From JAUWQU01 sp964564285 (GTDB lineage: Bacteria > Planctomycetota > Phycisphaerae > SM23-33), in NCBI GenBank assembly GCA_964564285.1, contig CAZMBZ010000292.1, positions 1-6,448 of the forward strand: 6,448 nucleotides of DNA, in the 5' to 3' direction. Positions 1 through 5,729 of this stretch are shown one piece after another; position 1 is the first letter of the stretch, and every line of letters starts with the position of its first letter. The notes beneath the pieces are model-generated. The model was not told where the DNA came from and searched no databases. It saw only the letters and a list, made by a program, of their open reading frames with translations. Both the position numbers and the translations under genes were made by a program.

Positions 1-437
1 ACGATCCGACGCTTGCGGTCTATCACCATAAGTGGGTCAGGAATGGCTTCCATAACCTCTCGGAGGTGGTCGTGGGCTTTGGCAATGTCATCAGCATGGC
101 GGCGCTTCTCGCGCTGACTCTCACGAATGCCCTCGATCACCTGAGTCTGCGAAACCAGGAGCCGACGCTCAACACGGCCAAGAAAAACGAAAAAACCCAG
201 GCATAGCGCGATCCCCACAACCAGGCATAAGCCTGTCCCCATAACCATGGCCAGGTGCCAACCCCGAAGCCAGTACGTGACGCCCGCGAAGGCACCCAAG
301 ATTACCAGAAAGGCGATTATCACCGGCACTATGACTCGGTTGCGAACCTTGCACGACTTGGCAAGGCTGGCTGGACAATACGATCCGCTCTCGCTGGATG
401 AAGTTCCACTCAAGTTTGATTCTGCGCTATCCGCCAT
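1..437 (-). CDS. Membrane-anchored PAS-domain sensor protein, N-terminal part (likely sensor histidine kinase)
   Basis: The gene is read right to left and leaves the window at position 1, so only 145 codons are visible. Residues 1-34 are polar and Ser-rich. Two hydrophobic segments follow at about 35-57 and 62-86, joined by a very short loop (RGWH). Residues 88-127 are charged and heptad-like (VERRLL to DHLREV), as in a coiled-coil linker. The visible end, EAIPDPLMVIDRKRRI (130-145), is the classic opening of a PAS domain. This order is typical of sensor histidine kinases, but sigma-54 activators and diguanylate cyclases can begin the same way, and the output domain is not visible. ATG 437 has GGAGG (449-453) 11 nt upstream. 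GTG 443 is in frame and sits only 5 nt from that GGAGG. Further in-frame ATGs at 467, 485 and 569 are possible. The gene is divergent from the propeller gene at 849. The coding call is strong; the kinase assignment is inference. Confidence 0.8.
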   Translation of the reverse strand, partial: MADSAESNLSGTSSSESGSYCPASLAKSCKVRNRVIVPVIIAFLVILGAFAGVTYWLRGWHLAMVMGTGLCLVVGIALCLGFFVFLGRVERRLLVSQTQVIEGIRESQREKRRHADDIAKAHDHLREVMEAIPDPLMVIDRKRRI

Positions 438-848
438 GTTCACACCGTCCTCCAAAGTGGTGGGCATTACTTCTCGACGACACATGCTCCGTGGATCCTC
501 ACAAAGCCTCGACACATTCACTGCCAAACCGCGCCAGAGCGAGCAAGCCGCGCGGACTCGACCTGCCATCGCGACCGAGAGAATATAAGGACCTCCAGCG
601 CGAAAGCCTGTCGCCGCACTTGAAATCGGCCATCCAATAGAACGCCTTCAATTGCGTGCGACGATTTTCTCCCAACTCGCTGGAGTAAAATGTCTTGGCA
701 GTGGTATCGACCTCCAGGCTCGCCGGTGGGGTTGAACCTTGGTAGCCGACCGGAGTTGCCGTATGATCCGCCTCTATGGAGCAAGGCAAGGCCGGCTCCG
801 CGGGCGCCAGGCTGCGAGTCAGCCGATAATGGATGAGAGGATAATCCC
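438..848. other. Divergent intergenic region, 411 bp
   Basis: This region separates the minus-strand sensor gene from the plus-strand beta-propeller gene. I see no recognisable protein gene, tRNA or riboswitch in it. It holds a plausible plus-strand promoter at 739-767 and the ribosome binding site of the propeller gene (gagagg, 835-840). For the minus strand there is a TATATT hexamer (complement of 582-587) that could be a -10 element, but no matching -35 was found 16-18 bp upstream of it. If the sensor gene starts at its upstream in-frame ATGs (485 or 569), the non-coding part is shorter. A 48-codon plus-strand ORF (690-836) is present but is probably chance. Confidence 0.6.
739..767 (+). 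promoter_or_regulatory. Candidate sigma70-type promoter of the beta-propeller gene
   Basis: A -35-like TTGGTA (739-744, four of six consensus bases) is separated by exactly 17 bp from a -10-like TATGAT (762-767, five of six). Transcription would begin near 774-775 and leave a leader of about 75 nt before the ATG at 849. It is the best-spaced pair I found in the intergenic region. Promoter consensus is less well established in Planctomycetota than in Proteobacteria, so this stays a candidate. Confidence 0.4.
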
Positions 849-2168
849 ATGAAAAACCCCCGTCTGTTCGGATTGGCAATGGCGTTGGCTTTCGGGCTGG
901 CGATAGAGGCCGGACCCGTCGAGACCCTGGCAGACAACTGGCCCCAGTGGCGAGGCCCGAACCTCAACGGCTCAGCCGGAGAAGGCGAGAAGGACCTCCC
1001 CGTCAAATTCTCACCCGATGAGAACATCGCCTGGGCGACTGACATGCCCGGGGTAAGCGCCGCCACGCCGATTGTCTGGGAGAATAAAATCTTCGTCACC
1101 GCAATGGAGCCACAGGCACCGCACAGGACCATGGCCCTGTGCGTCAGCCGGGACAATGGCAGGATCATCTGGCAGCGGCAAGTGGGCACAAAAGGCTTCG
1201 GCAACAAAATGGGCAACACCGCGGCCACACCTTCAGCGGTCACCGACGGCGAGGTCGTGATATTCCAGTTCGGCACGGGCGAGTTGCTGGCATGCGACCT
1301 TGACGGAAAAAAGCTCTGGCAGCGCAACATTCAGGCCGACCACGGCAAGTTTGAGATCATGTGGCAATACGGGGCGACAGGCTTGCTTTACAAGGGCAGG
1401 CTTTACGTGCCGGTAATCCACGGCCCGACCAAGGCCGCGGCTGGCGACTGGAGCTACCTGCTATGCGTGGACCCCAAGACCGGCAAGGATATCTGGAAGG
1501 TCAAGCGAACCACCGACGCCGTCCGCGAGAGCAAGCAGGCCTACAGCACGCCGATCCCCTGCGACGGCCCGGACGGGCCAATGATCCTCATCAGCGGCGG
1601 GGACTACCTTACGGCCCATAATCCCAAAACCGGCAAGGAGCTCTGGCGATCGACGACGTACAATCCGCGCCCGCAACCCTGGTGGCGGCTGATTGTCTCG
1701 CCGTGCGTGCTGAATGGCGCGGCAATCGTCTGCGCACCCAAAGGAGGGCGGCTTTTCGCCGTGCCACTGGACCGCAAGGGCCAACTGACGGCAAAGGACG
1801 AACTCTGGGCCAGCCGGAACTACTCCCCGGACGTCTGCACCCCGCTGGCTTACAAGGGCCGCTTCTTCGTACTCGACGGGCGGCGAAAAAAGATGGCCTG
1901 CATCGAACCGAAAACCGGCAAGGTGATATGGAAAAACGACATGCCCACCAAGTCCGTCCTCCAGGCCTCTGCCACCGGTGCCGACGGCAAGATATACTGC
2001 ATCAGCCTGGCCGGGGAAGTGCTCGTCCTCGAAGCCAGCGACAAGTACAAACTCCTTCACAGCACCAAGTTCCCGGGCAAAGGCTGTCGCGCAACCATCA
2101 GCGTATCCGATGGCCAACTCTTCCTCCGAACAGACACGAAGCTCTACTGCATAGGGAAGAAAGAGTAG
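849..2168 (+). CDS. Secreted PQQ-like (BamB-like) beta-propeller repeat protein
   Basis: This 439-residue protein is predicted to be exported. It begins with a basic and hydrophobic signal peptide (about 1-28, likely cleavage after TLA) and continues with WPQWRGPNLNG at 31-41, a hallmark of exported PQQ-like proteins in Planctomycetota. Successive blades carry the repeat ending in GxxxW: Trp108, Trp157, Trp216 (DPKTGKDIW), Trp266 (NPKTGKELW), Trp320 and Trp361 (EPKTGKVIW), with weaker strands to the C-terminus. That suggests a seven- or eight-bladed propeller. No CxxCH haem site is seen. Members usually act as scaffolds or have unknown function, and true quinoprotein dehydrogenase activity is not supported. 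ATG 849 is preceded by gagagg with 8 nt spacing. The gene appears monocistronic: it diverges from the sensor gene and converges on the nucleotidyltransferase gene, with stop codons 2 bp apart. The family call is secure; the substrate or partner is unknown. Confidence 0.9.
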   Translation: MKNPRLFGLAMALAFGLAIEAGPVETLADNWPQWRGPNLNGSAGEGEKDLPVKFSPDENIAWATDMPGVSAATPIVWENKIFVTAMEPQAPHRTMALCVSRDNGRIIWQRQVGTKGFGNKMGNTAATPSAVTDGEVVIFQFGTGELLACDLDGKKLWQRNIQADHGKFEIMWQYGATGLLYKGRLYVPVIHGPTKAAAGDWSYLLCVDPKTGKDIWKVKRTTDAVRESKQAYSTPIPCDGPDGPMILISGGDYLTAHNPKTGKELWRSTTYNPRPQPWWRLIVSPCVLNGAAIVCAPKGGRLFAVPLDRKGQLTAKDELWASRNYSPDVCTPLAYKGRFFVLDGRRKKMACIEPKTGKVIWKNDMPTKSVLQASATGADGKIYCISLAGEVLVLEASDKYKLLHSTKFPGKGCRATISVSDGQLFLRTDTKLYCIGKKE

Positions 2169-2170
2169 GC

Positions 2171-3403
2171 CTATGACCTAAGACCTATGACCTTCTGCTT
2201 CGCCTTGGCGAGGGCTTCTTTGCGGGTCTGGATTTCTAGATTCAATTGGGCGTCGTAGGCCTCCGCCAGCATCTTGCCCATCTCTGGGCCAGGCTTCAAA
2301 CCCATGGCTATCAGGTCCGCGCCGGTCAGCAACGGATCGGGCAAGGCCAGGCCGTCTGGTATTTCCTTCAGCCGGCGCGTAACCTGGCGACTTATCGAAT
2401 CGCCGCGCCCGCAGGCAAGCTGCGCCTCGACTCGCCACAACGACCGCAGCCTGGGAAACTCACCGTGCCCGGCCAGCTTGCGGAAGGACGCCAGAGGCAT
2501 GGCTTTGAGTTCCCGCCACTGCTGAATGTGCTCACCCAGCCAGACAAGCGAGTTGCGAAGGTCGTTTGACGCCCCCCATCTTCGGATCATGCTCGCGACC
2601 GTTCTGGCTGGCAGGTCGGCCAGCATGGCCCCGAGGGTAAGCGTAAGGTTCTTCCGTTTGGCGACAGCCTCGACGCGTCGCAAGGCTGCCGACCAGAGTC
2701 CCTCATCGCCGGCCAACTCGCCCAGCACGTGCCTGGCCAGGCCAAGCTCGGCGAGCTTTCGCAGCGCATCCGGCGCCGAGGGCAGCGAGAGCATCTTGGA
2801 AAGCTCGTCAAAAATCCGCTCGCCGCTGATAGCGGAAATATTCGGCGCGTATCTCATCACCGCCGACGCCGTCGCCGGAGCGATTACGAACCCCAACCGA
2901 ACCGCGAACCGCACGGCCCGGATCAAGCGAAGGTAGTCCTCGGCAAACCGCTCGTCGGGCTTGCCAATTGTGCGGATGACGCCCGCGGCAAGGTCCTTCC
3001 TTCCGCCCACGTAATCGATTACCTCGCGGGCGACGGGATCGTAGAACATGCCGTTTATGGTGAAATCGCGGCGCAGGGCATCTTCTCGCGGCGAGGTGAA
3101 TCGTACCCCGTCAGGCCGCCGGCCGTCGCTGTAGGACAGGTCGCTGCGAAACGTAGCCACCTCGACCATTCGCCCGCGGTGGATCACCATCGCCACGCCG
3201 AACTTCTCGCCCACCAGCAGCACTCGCCGGAAAAGCCCATGAACCTGCGACGGCGAGGCGTCCGTGGCGACGTCGTAATCCGACACCCGTCGGTCCAGCA
3301 GCATGTCGCGCACGCACCCGCCGGCAAGCAAAGCCTGATGCCCCGCCTGCCTCAGCCGCCGCAACACCCACAACGCCGTAGATTTACCTGCCGCCTCAGC
3401 CAT
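2171..3403 (-). CDS. cca: Class II CCA tRNA nucleotidyltransferase / poly(A) polymerase family protein
   Basis: A cytoplasmic 410-residue enzyme of the class II nucleotidyltransferase family. Such enzymes add CCA to tRNA 3' ends or poly(A) to RNA. The N-terminal head has LLAGGCVRD (25-33) and DYD (42-44, the metal-binding aspartates), then VEVATFR (80-86), RRDFTIN (111-117) and the nucleotide-recognition helix EDYLRLIRAVRF (155-166). The neck has GERIFDELSKML (194-205). Near the C-terminus TGADLIAMGLKPGPEMG (360-376) is a typical family segment. The HD phosphohydrolase-like region of longer relatives is not intact: residues 258-265 read GAMLADLP. An in-frame TAG 9-11 nt upstream of ATG 3403 limits 5' extension, and no Shine-Dalgarno sequence precedes the start. 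The gene follows the BatA-type gene by 55 bp on the same strand. Its stop codon lies in a heptamer repeat. CCA addition and poly(A) addition cannot be separated by sequence inspection; cca is my preferred reading. Confidence 0.9.
   Translation of the reverse strand: MAEAAGKSTALWVLRRLRQAGHQALLAGGCVRDMLLDRRVSDYDVATDASPSQVHGLFRRVLLVGEKFGVAMVIHRGRMVEVATFRSDLSYSDGRRPDGVRFTSPREDALRRDFTINGMFYDPVAREVIDYVGGRKDLAAGVIRTIGKPDERFAEDYLRLIRAVRFAVRLGFVIAPATASAVMRYAPNISAISGERIFDELSKMLSLPSAPDALRKLAELGLARHVLGELAGDEGLWSAALRRVEAVAKRKNLTLTLGAMLADLPARTVASMIRRWGASNDLRNSLVWLGEHIQQWRELKAMPLASFRKLAGHGEFPRLRSLWRVEAQLACGRGDSISRQVTRRLKEIPDGLALPDPLLTGADLIAMGLKPGPEMGKMLAEAYDAQLNLEIQTRKEALAKAKQKVIGLRS
2173..2193. repeat. Heptamer tandem repeat, three units
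   Basis: The plus strand reads ATGACCT, AAGACCT, ATGACCT in direct succession. The outer two copies are identical and the middle one differs at one base. The array covers the last codons and the stop codon of the minus-strand nucleotidyltransferase gene, whose C-terminal residues VIGLRS and TAG stop are read from it. It begins five bases after the stop codon of the convergent propeller gene. Confidence 0.85.
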
Positions 3404-3409
3404 AAAAGC

Positions 3410-3415
3410 ATTCTA
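3410..3415 (-). promoter_or_regulatory. Candidate -10 element for a leaderless nucleotidyltransferase transcript
   Basis: On the minus strand TAGAAT (five of six matches to TATAAT) is followed by GCTTTT and then the ATG at 3403. Initiation 7 nt after the hexamer would fall on the A of the start codon and give a leaderless mRNA. This would fit the absence of a Shine-Dalgarno sequence. No good -35 hexamer is visible 16-18 bp upstream, where the sequence is C- and G-rich, so the call is weak. Confidence 0.2.
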
Positions 3416-3444
3416 CAAGCCCACCGGCCCGGGGGAAACAGTTG

Positions 3445-3474
3445 AGGCCTTATCCGCGTTAATCAGCGTTCATC
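3445..3474. repeat. Ten-bp tandem repeat, three units, at the end of the BatA-type gene
   Basis: Read on the minus strand from 3474 to 3445 the units are GATGAACGCT, GATTAACGCG and the more diverged GATAAGGCCT. The first two differ at two of ten positions. The last codons (AAC GCT GAT) and the TAA stop (3459-3461) of the BatA-type gene lie in units one and two. Similar GATNAACGC strings are ones I recall from intergenic regions in PVC-group genomes, but I could not search for other copies here. Confidence 0.65.
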
Positions 3475-5729
3475 TTTGGCTGAATCCGTTTCTTCATGCC
3501 CGCCAATTCGCTTGCGGGCATGACCTCGGCCCCGCCCGAGCGGCGATTGGCTATCACGGCTTCGAATACGAAGATAAGTATCGTCACCGCCAGCATCAGG
3601 TCCCACCAGTTTCGGCCCTGGGACTGCGCCGAAGCCAAGGCGTTTGCCTCCGCCAGCGACGGCGCCACGTAGACGCGCTCGAACTGCCGGGCCTTCATTA
3701 CGCGTGCGAAGTCGTCAGGGCTTATCCGCTCGATATGCGACTCCGGTCCGTAGGGGTTTACCGCGAAACTGCCACCGGGCGTAGCGCCAGCGCCCTGGCG
3801 AGAGACCTTCCACAGGTATGAACCGACCTCCTCGGTACTGCCGAACGCCGCAGCCAGGCCCTGGCCGGTCTGCTGCAAAGGCAGGTTCGCGACGCGCGAT
3901 GCCCCGCCGGCTTCGGAAGGCGGCGTGACGTTAACGAACAGTTTCTCGCCCGCGCCGGGAACGTCGCTGCCGGTCAGGGGCGGGCGAATCATCACCTCAG
4001 TGCCGGCAAGGTACGTCGGGTCGGAATGAAGCTCCCGCCGGGCCGAAAGACTCATCCTCGCGATCATCGGCAGGAACAGGCCAGTTATCGGAAGGTTGGA
4101 CCACTTGGGTCCGCACGTGGTGGTGCAAAGCACCGCCCTGCCGGCGCCAAAATCCTTCACCTGGACCAGCGGCGCGCCGTTGGCCAGGCGCAACACGGTT
4201 CGGCCGGGGTTCGACGACGGCGAAATCCGGTAGTACCGCTGAACCAGCACCGTCAAATAGTCAGCTGGGCTCTTGTAAAGGCCACTCAGGAAAGGATGCT
4301 CGATATCCGCCGAGCCGACCGGTACGGATTCGGCCTCGGGGCCAATCTCACCGACGGCCTTTTCCAATCGCCCCGGCAGCAGGCCGCCGGCGGTGGGTAT
4401 CTGCTGGATGAACATCTCGTTGTACGCGGCAGGGTCTGTTTCGGGTCCGAGGAAGAAGACCGATGTCCCGCCGTCAGCGGTGAACTTGGCGATGGCCCTG
4501 GCCTGGTCGGCGGTGAAACGCGGCACGTCGCAGAAAAATGCAATGTCGGCTTCGTCGAGGTCCCTCGCGCCGAGTTCTGGCGACTCGACCACGCTCAGGC
4601 GGATCGGCCAGGGGCGATCCTCCTGCCCGTACGGGTCCAGCGCCACCTGCAACATGCTCGAAGCACTCATCGGACCGCCCGTGTCTGACTCGCCGCGAAC
4701 AACCGTCGCCCGCACCCGGCCACCGATATTCAGAGCGAACCGCCGGACATTGTCCGCCGCCAAATCGTCCGCGGTCTCGAGCATCACCCGCCCCGAGACC
4801 TCGCCGGGCCTGGTGAAACGATGGTGAAAACGCACGTTGGCGCTCGATCCGTTCATCCCGGCCGGGCGGAGGGTCTTGCGCAACCGCCGCGTCTGGCCTG
4901 AACCGTTCACCTGGAACGCCACGTCCAGAGTCTTATCCGTCAACGAGGAGTTCACAATAGTGGCGGTGAACTCCAGCACCGAGTCCACCACGCGACGCCC
5001 GGAGATCTGAAGGTCGCTGATGCCTACGTTGCTCGCCTCGTCTCGACTGGTATCGACGACAAGCAGGTGGATGTCCCCGTCGGCGGCGATGTCCTCAAGA
5101 GCGGCAATTTGCTCGAAGCTCATCCGCTGCATGTCGCTGAAAAGATAGATCGCCTTTCGCGGCGAGCTGTCGGCCTCGAGCATCGAAGCCGCTGCGGCAA
5201 AACGCTGTCCGAGCGCCGCCGGACCATAGCCGACCCGTGTGCGGTCTACCTGCTCCCGCAGGTCGTCCAGACCACCGGACAGGCCGGGAGAACTGAAGCC
5301 CGCGCTGGTGGTAAGCACAGCCGCCATGCTCGGCTTGTCGTCGCCGCTCAGTAGCAGGGCCGCCTCGGCCTTCGCTCTTTCGAGCCGGCTTCCCTCGCCG
5401 GTGTTGACCGCCATTGAGTAACCGTTGTCGAGAATAAGCACGGCTGCGTAACGCTTGCCGGAAAGCCAGCCGCCGGTCGCCTGGCTGATGGGCTCTGCCA
5501 CCGCCAGCGCCAGCAGCGCCAACATCGCCGCCCGCAGCAGCAGAAGCAACCAGTGCTGCACGCGACGGCGGCGCGCGGTTTTCTCCATGCTGAGCCGCAA
5601 AAACCGCAGCGTGGGGAACATCACATCCTGCGCCCGCACGCTGGAAAGCAGGTGCAGCACGATCGGAATCGCCGCGGCCAGCAGGCCGATCAGCAACAAC
5701 GGCGTCGCGAAAGAAAGTGCGAGCATCAT
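3459..5729 (-). CDS. BatA-type membrane protein with VWA-like and glutamine-amidotransferase-like regions
   Basis: This 756-residue inner-membrane protein starts with the BatA (aerotolerance regulator) N-terminal domain: a helix at 8-28 containing IPIVLHLL, an Arg-rich loop (RRRR, 53-56) and a second helix at 59-79. A VWA-like domain spans about 95-228, with DNGYS at 101-105 and IYLFSDMQ at 194-201. An Ig/CARDB-like segment (about 236-336) ends in DDLAADNVRRFAL. A glutamine-amidotransferase-like region follows, in which DLDEADIAFFCDVPRF begins at 390. A last helix lies at about 710-727. The Arg-rich loop and the RR after the last helix suggest the large domains face the periplasm. ATG 5729 is chosen because it overlaps the DUF58 stop (ATGA) and has AAAGG 10 nt upstream; a second ATG at 5726 directly follows. 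An in-frame ATG at 5828 would overlap DUF58 by about 100 bp and lacks family similarity. The role, probably envelope or stress related together with a MoxR ATPase, is inferred. Confidence 0.85.
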   Translation of the reverse strand: MMLALSFATPLLLIGLLAAAIPIVLHLLSSVRAQDVMFPTLRFLRLSMEKTARRRRVQHWLLLLLRAAMLALLALAVAEPISQATGGWLSGKRYAAVLILDNGYSMAVNTGEGSRLERAKAEAALLLSGDDKPSMAAVLTTSAGFSSPGLSGGLDDLREQVDRTRVGYGPAALGQRFAAAASMLEADSSPRKAIYLFSDMQRMSFEQIAALEDIAADGDIHLLVVDTSRDEASNVGISDLQISGRRVVDSVLEFTATIVNSSLTDKTLDVAFQVNGSGQTRRLRKTLRPAGMNGSSANVRFHHRFTRPGEVSGRVMLETADDLAADNVRRFALNIGGRVRATVVRGESDTGGPMSASSMLQVALDPYGQEDRPWPIRLSVVESPELGARDLDEADIAFFCDVPRFTADQARAIAKFTADGGTSVFFLGPETDPAAYNEMFIQQIPTAGGLLPGRLEKAVGEIGPEAESVPVGSADIEHPFLSGLYKSPADYLTVLVQRYYRISPSSNPGRTVLRLANGAPLVQVKDFGAGRAVLCTTTCGPKWSNLPITGLFLPMIARMSLSARRELHSDPTYLAGTEVMIRPPLTGSDVPGAGEKLFVNVTPPSEAGGASRVANLPLQQTGQGLAAAFGSTEEVGSYLWKVSRQGAGATPGGSFAVNPYGPESHIERISPDDFARVMKARQFERVYVAPSLAEANALASAQSQGRNWWDLMLAVTILIFVFEAVIANRRSGGAEVMPASELAGMKKRIQPKMNAD

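Noticed and set aside
582..587. TATATT on the minus strand as the sensor gene promoter
   Set aside because: No matching -35 element was found at usual spacing, so it is mentioned only in the intergenic description.
518..1330. Minus-strand 270-codon open frame antisense to the propeller gene start and the intergenic region
   Set aside because: It resembles no protein family, overlaps a clearly real propeller gene, and long antisense frames are expected in GC-rich coding DNA.
1461..2117. Minus-strand 218-codon open frame inside the propeller gene
   Set aside because: It lies entirely within a well-supported coding gene on the other strand, with no recognisable domain or start signal.
2729..3445. 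Plus-strand 238-codon open frame opposite the nucleotidyltransferase gene
   Set aside because: It is antisense to conserved catalytic motifs of a real enzyme; its Arg/Pro/His-rich product is typical of a shadow frame.
3404..3458. GC-rich stretch (ccaccggcccggggg) between the BatA-type and nucleotidyltransferase genes as a terminator
   Set aside because: Only short, imperfect pairing is possible and no T-tract follows in the direction of transcription.
4026..4688. Plus-strand 220-codon open frame opposite the BatA-type gene
   Set aside because: Antisense shadow with a low-complexity Arg/Gly-rich product and no family similarity.
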